64,000 nt of DNA, from NCBI GenBank assembly GCA_030248215.1, contig JASANG010001325.1, positions 1-64,000 on the forward strand, written 5' to 3'. The DNA comes from Enoplolaimus lenunculus (lineage: Eukaryota > Nematoda > Enoplea > Enoplida > Thoracostomopsidae). Of this stretch, positions 1 through 11,903 are shown piece after piece. A model generated the notes under the pieces. It made no database searches, was not told where the DNA came from, and worked only from the letters and a program-made list of their open reading frames with translations. The position numbers and the translations under genes are program-made. The first letter of the stretch is position 1. The number at the start of each line of letters is the position of its first letter.

Positions 1-3000
1 TACATGGTTGTGTGGGTGTACAGGATTCGAACCGGGTGATTGGCTCTGGACCTCAAACGCAACGCGGACACCCAATTGTGGGTATCGGCAGAAATGCAAA
101 TGAGTCGAGACGCAGGAAAGGTAGCCAGGACCGGAATCATTCTTAATCTTGAGCTAGTACGGATCGGTTGTGTTCTTTTTCGGCGGAATTTGCGTAATCT
201 TTACCTTTTATTTGTGGAACGTATTACACGGTTGGAACTTGAACGGAACCTGGGTAAGTAGGGACTAGTTGAATTAATTTAAGATTGTCACGGTGGCATA
301 AGCATGTGAAGGAAATTCGGGTATTACGGATACGGCTGTATTGCGCAAGGCGCAGGTTTACCCAGTATAGAATACTGGTGTCATGTGTTAAAGGATTTGG
401 GGATATTAAGGAAACCTGGGAAAAAGTAGTCTAATAAATCTAACGGGGTTAGATTTATTATTCTACAACGGCTTGGCCAAATCTGACGGGGTTGGATTGG
501 TCGGAAATTTGGTGTAACTCTAACGGGGTTAGAGTACACGGTTTTACAGGGTGTAATTCTAACGGGGTTAGAATTGCACGGATTCCGGAAAACGGCAAAA
601 ATATTAGTAACGGTAAAGCCAGTGGCTGGATTAAACCAGATTCAGACGTCGGCTTTAAGGATTCCGGCTCGGGTTACCAGTTAAATTGCATAACCTGTAA
701 TTTGCTGGTATTAAATATTAAATATCTGGTGTCATACGGGTTTTGGTTGGGATTTCTAATAAATATTTACCGGCCGCGTTTACTACATCAGAGCGATAAG
801 CATACATCGAGGAAAGAACGTAACAGGCGATACAGGGTACAGGCTTAAGTCAAAATCACGAACTTCTCACAGTAAGTATGTTATACGCTCATAGCAATCA
901 CTAATCATAGCAGGGAATAAACGGATAGTAACGGAAACGAATAGTGACCAAAATAGCGGAAGCCGAAAACGGATATTTAAGTATAAAAGTTCAAAATGTT
1001 TTATTTTTCTGCGAACACAATTGAGGCGTGCATAAATTCACCGGTCTTTCAAAAATTTCAAGCAGGGTACGAGGGTGCAAAAAATACCGGAGCCGGAGGT
1101 CAACGAAACTTACCCGAGGTGAGGCGCAAGTAGGTAGTAAAAATGATGGTTAATTATATAGTTGTTTGGTTTACGCTAATTTTATGCGAATTTTCGGAAA
1201 TTCTTTCTCGAAAATTGTGACAAAAGTAAAACGAAACGCGCTAAACAAATAAATTTAGCAAAATTATGCAAAACTTTACTGCCGAAATTGGCAGAGCCTC
1301 CCGCAAAAGTTCTACTGGATCCGAAGACCGATTTTTTGCCGGAGGTAGTGAAAACAAGTGCTTGAGAAACGAAAATTGAGGTTCGGAATCCCAAAAAACG
1401 CAAAATCGAGTTTCGGATTTTCGAAATAGAAAATTCAATTTCAGGTAAGTGAAGAAATACCCGATGCCCACCAATACAGTGTTTACACCATTAGAAGCGA
1501 TAAAACAGCGTTAAAAATGAATTTTTCGGTAACAAGTGATAGTAAAAATAACAGCAGCAGTAGTGATAGAAACAACGGAAACGGATATTGAAGCATATGA
1601 ATTTCAAACTGGTTTTATTTTTCTGCCAACAGAATTGAGACGTACAAATGGTCACCGGCTTTCTAAAATTTTGAAGAAAAAATGACCGATGCACCGAAAC
1701 TTTTATGATTATAACTAAGTAAAGTAAAAATATACGAATTTCCGGAATTCTACAACGGAAACGGATAAAAGTTTTGCCGCAAACGGATATCCGATTACGA
1801 GGGTGCAACCAGAGGTGAAAGATACAGAGCCGGAGGCCAACGAAATTTGCCGGAGCCAGAGGTTAGGTGATATTAGGTAGTAACGATGGTTGAATTAGAA
1901 AATTTTAGCTAAATATCTGCAATATGTCACAGTGTTTCAACGCTAATTTTCTGTGAATCACGAAAATTCTTTCCTGAAAATTGCGACAACAGTAAAACGA
2001 AACGCGCTGCATATAAATGTTGCAAAATTGTACTACCAAAAGCGCCGGCAAAAATTCAACCGAAGCCAGTTAAATAACGGAAACGGTTACCGCTATTCAC
2101 CGGAAACGCATAGCAAGTTATACCCTGATATATAACCACAAGGAATTTAAGCATCGCTTTACAGCCGCCGTAAACTGAACGTAAAGCAAGTTTAGTTCAG
2201 GTCGATAGTTGCTGTCAACTTTAAGGACCATTTTACTTCACGAATTCATGCTACGCACTCTAATAACTATCGGCTCTATTAAAGTAAAACGCCAACAAAA
2301 CAACGAAATGTATTGAAAACCGTTAACAACCAACATCGGCACAAATCATCACATTCACAAGTTTCAAAACCAAGATGCAACCAGCCCAAACAGCTTAGAA
2401 AGTGCCGAATGTAACTTTAAGCTTCTTTTCGCAATAGTTTAGGAAAACACTGTAAATTCATTTAAGTAACTAGTTTATGACAATAACGTTAAGTATCAAT
2501 TTCATTCGGCGCTCTCAAGTCGGTACAGTTACATAAGCAGTCGCAATCTACCGTGAAAAATCCAATAACAGTTACACATTCCGTTAAGTCTGTTAACAGT
2601 CTAAGTAAAGAAGCAGCATCGAATAGAGCATATTAAGGAAAACACCAAACATTGATTTCCCTAAAACCGAAAACGCCAAACTCTAAAACAAAATTTAAAA
2701 CTGCATGTTTTAGCTGACGATCAAACCCAATAAACAGTCATTAACTAACTCTACAAATGAAAATTCGCACACCTTAAATGCAATGAAATACTACATACCA
2801 GAGATGCAAACAGATTATATTTAGCTGCTTGCTTTTGAAACGTCAAGAACGCTACTGGTTAAACCTAAATCGGTTACATTTATACTCATACAAAAATTAC
2901 CTGCATGCATCTCTGCAGATACATAGAACAATAAAAACTTAACGTGGAATCTTTAGGCAGCAATACAACACAATAAACGGCATCACAAAACAAAACAAAA

Positions 3001-3915
3001 TTGCAGTTTACTAGGGACCTCTTTTTAGTCTGAAACACAGTGCGAAATCCCTAATTCTAAAAGAAAACGGCTATATCAATTACCAATTAAACGACTATAA
3101 TACTAAAAAATTGTCAGCATATATTTAATAAGGTAGGCCAGAAAGGACAAGGTAAACACTAAACAAAATGGTTAAACAAATTGAAAAACCATAAACACTA
3201 ACACGATCACAATGAATGAAATCATTGCGAAAGTTTTTTCTTGTTTCAGTATTTTGTTGCACCTGAACGGCACGAACTCACGCTGCGGCAGGCAGGCAAT
3301 TCCTACTTGGTTTTATCAACTTCCATATCATCCTAGAAAGTACGCAATTTATTTTTCAATTCGCAAGCAGAATAATGTTTCTGCAGAATAACATTGTGGA
3401 AATCGCCATGATTGTTGCAGGTCTGCGGAAAACTTATAACAATTCAGACTACAATAGTGTGCAAAATAATACTGCTGAATTCCGCCAATTCCTGTTCCTG
3501 CAATCAAAATTTTTGCAAGTGTTCAAAAAGTCGAACAGTAATTCGGTGATAAAAGCTATGTCAAATTCCGGCTCCTGTTCCTGCAAAGAAATTAAATTTG
3601 TGTTCCTGTTCACGTAAAAAAGTGAAATATCGGAAGTGCAATTTTTCCACTATCAGGACTTTGTTTTCTATTAAAAATCATGCTGTTTGGTGATGAAAAT
3701 TATATAGAATGCCGGTTTTTGAATGTCAAAAAATCAATTCCTGATGCTATTACCTAACATCGCTGTGGTGATAAGCCAGACAAATTTAAGCAATATGTGT
3801 TGATCCCATCTTAGCAGTAGATGCGTTGCTTGATCCTTAGTGTTCAATGGCGTAGGCTCGTAACTTCCTGTGATTTTAGTCCAGGAGATTTAAAACAATA
3901 TAGTACGGCAGTCAA
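1..3915. other. Non-coding, repeat-derived stretch
   Basis: No coding exon could be supported here; open frames are short and lack family motifs or paired splice sites. About 1070-1340 and 1790-2060 resemble the interior of the short hAT-like elements seen at 27683-28051 and 32092-32462, sharing the tract with 'gtaaaacgaaacgcgct'. About 3380-3620 carries degenerate 'ttcctgttcctgcaa' repeats related to those at 4080-4640 and 30340-30670. The part from about 2080 to 3300 looks like plain AT-rich sequence with no repeat that I recognise. The hairpin array at 432-579 is listed separately. Confidence 0.5.
432..579. repeat. Array of four hairpins sharing one apical core
   Basis: Four inverted repeats lie within 150 bp, at 432-460, 477-501, 512-539 and 551-579. 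Three share the core TCTAACGGGGTTAGA, and the second has TCTGACGGGGTTGGA, which still pairs through G-T wobbles. The flanking stems differ in sequence from copy to copy but each is complementary to its own partner: 13 bp perfect in the first, about 10-13 bp with one bulged A or one wobble in the others. This is what is seen; no known RNA or transposon end was recognised. An open frame that reads through it, 492-848, is probably incidental, since its repeated residues simply reflect the hairpins. Confidence 0.7.
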
Positions 3916-6900
3916 TCAACTTACATCAGCTTTTCCAACAGTTCCGACTACTCCATATTCAGATCGTAAACATTCCCGGACATACATCAGGATGAAGCCA
4001 AGAAGATTCCTGAATCAAATTGTACTGCGTACAGTCCGTAACAATTGCGCAACCGCAGTTAGTTTATCAGAAATTTAAATGAGAAAAACTTCACCTGTAT
4101 TTTGTACGGACGTACACAAGGTTTCAACCGGAGTTCCTGTTCCGGATAGAATTCCTGCAAATATTCAGTTCCTGTTCTTGGTCCTGCATTCAGAGATGCA
4201 GGAACCCGAATTTTTTCGCTTTTATGACAAATTGTTCACAATCTTAAATTCATTCGCTAAGTTTTCTAAAAAGTCCAACTGTAATTCGGTGACGAAAGTT
4301 ATTTTCAAATTTCGGTTCCTGTTTTGGTTCCTGCATAGAGATTCCATTCCTGTTCCTGTTCCAGCAAAATGTAGTTCCCGTTGGAACCCTGACGTAACAC
4401 GAACAGGTATTTAATTTTTTGCAGGAGCCAAAAAAGCAATTTTAGTAAGTTTCATCACCGATTTATCTACTGGACTTTTTAGAAAACTTGCCAAAAATGT
4501 CTTAAGCGAATTTTCAGATATTTTGCGAAAACACTGATTTTGAAATACGATTTTCAAAGACAATGTTTGCAATATTTAAATGATTATGCAGCAACAGGAA
4601 AAGGAATTGAATTTTTGCAGGAATTCCGGTTAAACCCTGATAAGTACCATATATAGAAGACGCAAAATTTGCGGATTAGGTAGCTTACTTCCACTTACAA
4701 TTCATGTGCGGCGTCAAAACTGCTGTAAATTACATCTACTTAAAAATCTAGATATTTTGCGCTTGCAGGAGGTGGGAAAAATGGGCGAGTTCAACTGGAT
4801 GGAAGGCTCGAAAGGGCACAGCTCTAATGTGGGTAAACAGTCCCTCTACCCATTACAGAAAATCTAGTTATTAGTTATATATAATTGTAAAATGAAAATT
4901 CTAACTTACTTTCCCTTGCCCAACTCGGGAACGTTTTTCAATGTGTATGACTCAATCAAAGCTGGAACTTCAATAATTTCACCTTTGTGCTCTGTCATCC
5001 ATTCATCAAATGCGGCATCATCCATGCCGGTTGACCAAAATGTATCGTACTGATTGCATTGAACAAGCAATGCATCACCAGTTTTGAACAACTGAGCCCG
5101 CAATTTTGGATTTTGACGAAATTTCTCCATCAAACCGACCTATATAAAAGCCCAAACTTTTAACGAATTTACTTTTTCAACATATTTACTTTTTCAACAC
5201 ATAGGAACAGGAGTTGCTAATATTTTATGGACTACCAAATAAATGGGAAACAAATTATACTGTTCGTCGATGGTATTACGTTTTCGGTAGCCAGTTATTC
5301 AAGTTCTACAAAATATGTCAAATAATTTAAAATATGATATAAGCTCAAACAAAAGATACGCTGTGAAAGGAAGCTGAGTTTCAGTACAATTTTTGATATA
5401 TACGTAAAATTTCACTTAAACCATTGAAGCTTATTTTTTAAGTTGACAGTACAGATGCCCCGGGGACTGGCCCCGATCTAGGGTGCGACTAGATATTAAT
5501 TACCGGCAGGGTGCAACCTGAATTACAATTTGCCGGAACATCTGCAGTATTTTAGATTTTCATAACCCTCCGAAGCAAAATCTGCCTTCGATGGTTTATT
5601 TTCGGCGATTGTCACGATGTACATACTATATACACTAATGAAATCTATTTAATTTTAATCGTTATTTCTTAGTAAAATATTTTAAATTCAACCGACCGAC
5701 TTTTAATACGGGAGAACCTGAAGGTGCAAAAATGCCGGAACATAAAGCTAGTTATCGCTGAAATGGGTTAAAATTGGCTGAAAACAAAAAGTATCAAAAG
5801 TTTAACTTCTTGACTTGTCCAGAAATGTAATCACAGTAGTGATGTTAAAGATGCTCACTTGTAAAAAACAGCTTTCCTTATATTCGGCACCGCAACCGTA
5901 AAGGTTTATACCGGATATCATTTTTAGCCGGATATTAAACCAAAACCGGATTTCCTGACGCACCTTGCCCGACCCCCGCATGTTATATGCCTCGTCCAGC
6001 TTTTACATACGATTCTGAATTGACTTGCATAAAAACAATCCTACCACACTGTCCTCGTACACTACACACAGAACACAATATATAGAACTTTACTTTCCCC
6101 ACTGTTAGCCACATAAGGCCTATTTATTATGTACGTAATATAGTAGCTTATGATGGGCCCGAAGCAACTCAAATATATAGGTCCCAGTTAAAATCTTGGT
6201 TTTTATCAAGAGTAACATTCTGCACCGGGCTACAATCGGATTCAAAATCGCAGCAATTTTGTGTGCCTATATTAATAACTGGGTTTTAATTCGTCAACAT
6301 ATTTAACGAAATATGTATAACTGCCTTACGCGAAGAACAAGCAAACCATCACGACGCTTCCATCGCTCGACATCCTTCTTGGATTTGGCCTTAAACGAGA
6401 TTAATCAAATATTCAGGTCTCAGAAGCTCGGAAATGGTTCTGGTTTGATTTGAAACTACGTAGGTAAAGCTGATATGAAAGCCAAAGTACGCCAGAACGA
6501 TCACCTAGCATTCTTTTCCGATTACCTGCATACGGTTCGGTTGAAAGTGCCCGTGACAAGTGACTACAATTTGACAATTTTAATTCTATAAAATATAACG
6601 TACGAAGAATTTTTTAAGTTATGGCTGGTTAATAGGATTCGGAAAAGATCGAACACTTCAATCAGCAAAACGAATCAAATTTCGCAAATATTAGTTAAGA
6701 TAAAGAGATGCGCGGAAAATGCGATATTTTTATCCCCGGATTTTCTGGCATTTTTGCTAATAACTCCTTAACGAGTGAACCAATTAAAGACGATTTTTGA
6801 TCTCATTTTACTCCGAACATGGCAAAAAATGTGCTAATCCGTTCTAACGTTTCCGTTTTAAACAGTTTTAGCGCTGTGCCCTTTTCTATTTTTTTGCAAA

Positions 6901-9900
6901 ATGTCATTTTTACATAAAAACTGAATGCGGTTTACGTGGCACAACTACTTAGGGTTGCGCTATACTCGTCATGCAGCGCCGTCCGTCACCATACGATATC
7001 ATACGTGCGTACGTAATTCACGTACGATACCGGACAGGTGACGCACGTCAGCAAAAGTCGAGCGCAGCCTTTAAACAGGCTCGTTAGTTAATTACGTGCA
7101 ACACCATAAAATGTAGGAAATTGTGTGCTCTATAACATGTAAACAGCAATAAGCGTTGCCAATTTTAATCTGATCGAAAAACGAGCTTTTGTGTTGATCC
7201 CATCAATCAGCTATTTTACTACACCACTTTTTCCTTCCAGGTACTTCAATAACTGGTTGTAACTATATTGACATGTTACTAGCCGGGTGGCACCGAGTCT
7301 GCGATTTGACGAATCTGGGTGCACAATAGTGTGTGTGCTCAGGAAAATTGTTAGCTCTTGCGCTTGTGTTTGAAAAAATTAATTGAAATTAGCCGTTCTT
7401 ATACAATTATAACTGTTTTTGATGGTTAGGGTTTAAGCCTTCATGTGATAACGTAATGTAGTATTCTATTTGCTTATTAAACATAGTGTACTAAACACCA
7501 ATGTCGCTTATTTTGAAATTTTGTCGATGCCGATTCCAACTTTACTATACCATGCTTAATGAAAAGATAGCATACAACATTACACCATTATATGAAGACT
7601 TAAACCCTAATCATCATAAACGATTATACTTTTAGACGAACGGTTCATTTCAATGAATTTTTCAAACACAAACGCTAGAAAGATATCAGTTTTCCTGATC
7701 GGACACACTGATATGCGCCCAGAAATGAAATTGATAGCATTCAAACTGACTGTTATGTGCAAAAAGTATCGGCAAAGAATCGGCAATTTTTTTGCAGTGC
7801 CGATGCCGATACTGCCGACAGGTGCCGATTAATCTGCACATCCCTACACAAGATATGTGCTGATTCTATCCTTCAAACTGCCGATGTTAATATGCAAAAG
7901 CTAGCATGCAGTTTCACTATTATTTGGCACCTTCGAACAAAGTCTGACCGTTATGACCAACTTTTTGAGACGAACCAACGGCGGATGAATAAAAGAATCT
8001 CTGTTTGGGCTCTAGTTCGAAAGCCTATGTTAATGTGTGCGTCCACAAAAAACCATCCTGTACGAAAACCTATCATTTAGTTGTAAATTTTGTGACAATC
8101 CAAAATTCTGGGGGATCAATATTTGACGTTTAGCCCATAAGTTCTGATCTAATGGCAAAACCATATTCCACATTCAGAAAATCGCATTTCTCAGACTTTG
8201 AGCTCTGGATGAATAAAAGAATCTCTGTTTGGGCTCTAGTTCGAAAGCCTATGTTAATGTGTGCGTCCACAAAAAACCATCCTGTACGAAAACCTATCAT
8301 TTAGTTGTAAATTTTGTGACAATCCAAAATTCTGGGGGATCAATATTTGACGTTTAGCCCATAAGTTCTGATCTAATGGCAAAACCATATTCCACATTCA
8401 GAAAATCGCATTTCTCAGACTTTGAGCTCTGGAACGAGCTAAATTTGACACTATTTTCTGAAATTTCAATTTTAAAAGAACTTGAGATGTGAAAATTTGC
8501 GCTTGCACTTAGATGTTGTAGTCACGGTAATACACTTCGAGCAAAGTTTTTTTACCATTTTTCGACAAACGAAACGATTGTAATATCCAGTTTCGTTTCG
8601 CGCTCTGATATATATAAGTACCTGTGAAGAAATAATCTTTTTCGAAATGCTTTTAACTTGTCCAGGATCTTGTGCTCCTTTTAAGTGCATTGCGTTATAC
8701 GGACCGGCCATAGCGTACACTTTACAGGCTTCGTAATAATGCTCGACAGTTGGATACAAGTGCCCTGAGAGTAAAATAGTACGTATATAAATTAAAAATT
8801 TGTTTCGATATACGTATTACATTTTTAAGCACAAAAACATTTTAGTAAAATCTGCTCCTTATATATACATAGTTACGTAATTCAGGGACTAACCGGATAC
8901 ATAACATACTACTTGCTAACTATCAGCCAGGCAAATCGCTGATTGCGCAGGGTGCGTAATAGGGATGCGCCGATACCAAAACTTTTGCCGATGCCGATTC
9001 CAACTTTAATAGTTACACCAAGTATGCTTAATAAACAGAGGATACAAAAATTACATCATTACATGACGACTTAACGCTAACGGACAGGGTGTAACCCATT
9101 CCTGGGCGCACAATAGTGTGTCTGCTCACGAAAATTGTTGTCTCTCTTGCGTTTGAGTTTGAAAAAATTATTGAAATTAACCGTTCTTATAAAATTATGA
9201 TCGTTTATGATAGTTAGGGTTTAAGCCTTCATATAATAACGTATTGCAATATTCTATCTGCTTATTAAGCATGGTGTACTAAAGTTGGAATCGGCATCGG
9301 TTCGGCATCGACAAAATTTTAAAATAAGAATCGGCATCGGTATCGGCAACAATTTTGGTATCGGCACAACCCTAATTTTTATGTATGCAACGAACCAGAA
9401 CAAGCAAGATTAAAATTAAAATTTCGGAATTCCGATTCCGATTGATGGTGCAATCGGCATCGGAACTCGTTTTGAATCGGAATTGTAAGGGTGGCACGAA
9501 TCTACGATTTGACCGAATCTGAATACGTATATATCAGGGTTGCAAAGCGGAACTAGATTATACCGGGATTGGAACAGCAAATTTATACCGGAATCGGAAC
9601 AGCAAATTCATACCGGAATCGGAATGTGATGCAGAATTTTTATGCAACATATCACAACAAGTATGCCTAAAATTAAAAAGTCACAATTCCGATTCCGATT
9701 GATTGTGCAATCAGAATCGGAACTCGTTTTGAATCGGAATTCCAATCGGAATCGGAAGTCCGGTTGCACCCTGCTCATCGAAAGCATAACAGATGAATAA
9801 TACAGAATTTTTATTATAAATGTGCCGATTAATCGGCATCGGTAATAATCGGCACTTTTCGTGAGTATCGGCATCGGCACTGCAAAAAATTGCCGATTCT

Positions 9901-11903
9901 TTGCCGATACTTTTGGCACATAGCAGTCAGTTGGAATGCTACCAATTTCATTTCTGGGCGCACAATAGTGTGTCTGCTCAGGGAAATTGTTGTCTCTCTT
10001 GCGTTTGAGTTTGAAAAAAGTTATTGAAATTAACCGTTCTTATAAAATTGTGACCGTTTATGATAGTTAGGGTTTAAGCCAGGGTGCAACCGGAATTACA
10101 ATTTACCGGAACCGGAATTTGAAAATTTTACCGGAACCGGAAAGTGAAAAATGCATTTCACCAAAAATTTCATTTTAAACTTATTTTTTGCTCTATTATT
10201 TGTGAAATAATCTTAGTCGAACATAGGTATTTATTTTATTTGTTGTATTTTAGATTTTCATCATCGACTGAAGTGAAATCCACCATCAATGGCTTATATT
10301 CGGAGTACAAGTGGCTTTCAAAAGAGATTCTTAAAAATTAGCAAAGTTAAGAAAACGGGCAAATTATAACGCTGGAATTTTTAAAAAATCCGGTAAAAAT
10401 TTACCGGAACCGGAAGGTGAAAAAATGCCGGAACCGGAATTCCGGTTGCACCCTGCTAACTGAACGGTTATAAACTACTATAACTTTATAAAAACGGTTC
10501 ATTTCAATTAGCTTTTCAAACACAAACGCAAGAGAGATAACAATTTCTCTGAGTAGACACACTGACAAGCGCCCAGAAATGAAATTGATACATAGCATTC
10601 CACCTGATCGTTATGTGCAAAAAGTACCGGCAAAGAATCGGCAATTTTCTTGCAGTGCCGATGCCGATACTCACGTAAATGTCGGTTACATCCCTAGTAT
10701 TTAACCTGGGTTTAAACAATAAAAATTTCAAATAACTTGGTATACGTATAGCAGCGTGTAACCGAAATTCAGATTCCAATCAGAATGTCGATTCAAAATC
10801 AGTTTCGATATACCGGAATCGTAATCGGAATTAGAAATTCTGTTATACACTGTACGGATAATTTGCATTAACAAATACGTATACGTAATACTGCTTAGGA
10901 CATATGTCGGCTGGAAAAAATTTTGAAAAACGTTGCATGAACAACAAAATTTCTGCCGATGCCGATTCCAAATTTACTAAGTATATACACAATGCTCGTT
11001 AATCGCCACATCCCTATTAATAAGGTAACTCATCAAAAGCAATTTAATAACACAGAATTTTTATGGAACGTATATATCAACAAGTAGGATTAAAATTAAG
11101 ATTTGAAAATTCCGACTCCGATCCATTGTGCAATCGAAATCGAAACTAGTTTTGATCGGAATCGCACTTCCGGTTGCATGCCGGTATCACTTTTTGTTTA
11201 GGTCGCAAGTATCCGAACTCATATCAGACATTACGTAACGAACAGCCCAGCATTCGTATGACTTACCGGCAATCAGCATCGGTGCTTCATAAAAGCTTGA
11301 CAAATAGTTTTTTCGACCATAAAACGTTAGAATATTGTCCGGGTTAATCGATAGTTGGCGCATTGGTACTTCTTTCTTTTCACCTGTGCCTTCCTTTGCT
11401 CCTCCTTTCTAAAAACAAGCCAATGTAACTAAGTGACCTGTCACAGATCCTCTAGTTTTCACAATTTCCGGCATTTGCATACCTATCATACAAAAGATAT
11501 ATTATAGTTTAATGAAAATTGGCGATAACAGGACAAACCACACTCTGATAATTTTTCGTCTTAAAATTTAAACTCTAAGGATTTCACTTGCTGTAGTGTA
11601 TCATCAGTGCGTGTGATCATTAAAGTGTGAGGCCCCTTGCGTTTACGCTCCATATAAATTGATTTAAATGAACCGTTCTTGTAAAGTTATTACCGTTTGA
11701 GTGTTAGAACTTATTGCGTAAGTTCGCGTTTCTCTCTTGCGTTTGTGTTTGAAAAATGGCAAAAATTTTGATATCGGCACCACCAGTGCACATACATATA
11801 CTTTTATGCTTACTTCAAAGCTCATATATTGCCCGCCACGATTGCCGCTAACGGAATCTTCAGTGAAGTCCACATTTGTTTTGCGTCCCAAAATTGCGGC
11901 CAT
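3916..11903 (-). CDS. NADAR-domain protein (YbiA/RibX-like), paralog A
   Basis: Six exons read on the minus strand: 11814-11903, 11267-11408, 8622-8764, 6330-6389, 4910-5139 and 3916-4009, giving about 252 residues. All junctions are GT-AG and phases agree. NADAR hydrolases cleave N-glycosidic bonds of ADP-ribose-type adducts; related enzymes reverse guanine ADP-ribosylation in DNA and act on riboflavin intermediates. Visible family blocks in order: FYGRKNYLSSFY, YPTVEHYYEACK, a short VERWKRRDG block, KFRQNP, LFKTGDALL, YDTFWSTG, and NLLGFILMYVREC at the C terminus. The first 30 residues and a Lys/Glu/Gly-rich linker precede the domain. I started at the second ATG because it aligns with paralog B; an in-frame ATG lies two codons upstream. 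The usual WG of the D-x-x-WG motif is WS here. The last exon ends GAT-GTAAGT-TGA, so the tail could instead be spliced onward. Exact substrate is unknown. Confidence 0.88.
4080..4640. repeat. Short interspersed repeat rich in 'ttcctg' motifs
   Basis: This tract begins 70 bp beyond the acceptor side of the final exon of NADAR paralog A, inside its last intron. It contains repeated 'gttcctgttcctgca' motifs, 'caaccggagttcctgttccgg' near 4119 and 'gttggaaccctgac' near 4380, then a second element ending in 'attccggttaaaccctgat' near 4625. The ends resemble the CAGGGT...ACCGGAATTCC termini of hAT-like elements elsewhere in the window, so these are probably degraded non-autonomous copies. Confidence 0.45.
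7310..7847. repeat. Non-autonomous element, 'CGATTAATCGGC' family
   Basis: Lies in an intron of NADAR paralog A. It ends in a form of 'gccgattaatcggcacatccct' and carries the family interior: 'gtgtgtctgctcagg', 'gtttaagccttcat', and many 'gccgatgccgat' repeats. Other copies or fragments are at 8961-9373, 9819-10694, 14359-14764, 20398-20640 and 23914-24230. Ends of the AGGGATGTGCCGATTAATCGGC type are typical of hAT-like elements, but I could not define a target duplication for this copy. Confidence 0.5.
7983..8432. repeat. Exact tandem duplication, 224-bp period
   Basis: Two head-to-tail copies begin at 7983 and 8207, both starting 'ggatgaataaaagaatctct' and both ending in 'gactttgagctctgga'. 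I saw no mismatch between them when reading side by side. They lie in the intron of NADAR paralog A, 190 bp downstream of the exon at 8622-8764 on the coding strand. Near-identity implies a recent duplication or an assembly artefact. Confidence 0.85.
8961..9373. repeat. Fragments of 'CGATTAATCGGC' family element
   Basis: A fragment starting 'agggatgcgccgatacc' at 8961 abuts, near 9083, a second fragment in opposite orientation that ends 'ggtatcggcacaaccct' at 9373. The second fragment is nearly the reverse complement of 14359-14640. Both lie in an intron of NADAR paralog A. Confidence 0.55.
9537..9774 (-). mobile_element. hAT-like MITE, inverted partner of 14818-15056
   Basis: The ends are CAGGGTTGCAAAGCGGAACT on the left and 'tccggttgcaccctg' on the right, with 'cgattccgattg' repeats inside. 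It is the reverse complement of the element at 14818-15056 and shares that copy's flank, 'ctcatcgaaagcataaca', so the two were duplicated as part of a larger unit rather than by two insertions. Confidence 0.65.
9819..10694. mobile_element. 'CGATTAATCGGC' element split by a hAT-like MITE
   Basis: The left part, 9819-10079, starts with 'aatgtgccgattaatcggc' and the right part, 10456-10694, ends with 'tgtcggttacatccct'. A complete 376-bp element at 10080-10455 separates them. The two parts are themselves largely inverted copies of each other, so the parent element has long internal symmetry. Confidence 0.55.
10080..10455. mobile_element. hAT-like MITE (CAGGGTGCAACCGG ends)
   Basis: Terminal inverted repeats CAGGGTGCAACCGGAATT and 'aattccggttgcaccctg' bound a 376-bp non-coding element inside an intron of NADAR paralog A. 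An internal tract about 'caccatcaatggcttatattcgg' is shared in reverse with 18164-18405. I saw no clean 8-bp duplication at this copy, but sister copies at 43563-43902 and 45856-46269 have one, which assigns the family to hAT. Confidence 0.75.

Noticed and set aside
492-848. 118-codon open frame with repeated CNSNGVR residues
   Set aside because: The repeated residues are simply the translation of the hairpin array; the frame has no family match or splice context.
9608-9919. Open frame with FRFRLEFRFK-type repeats as a protein
   Set aside because: Same residues appear in several elements in both orientations; it is translated 'attccgattccg' repeat.
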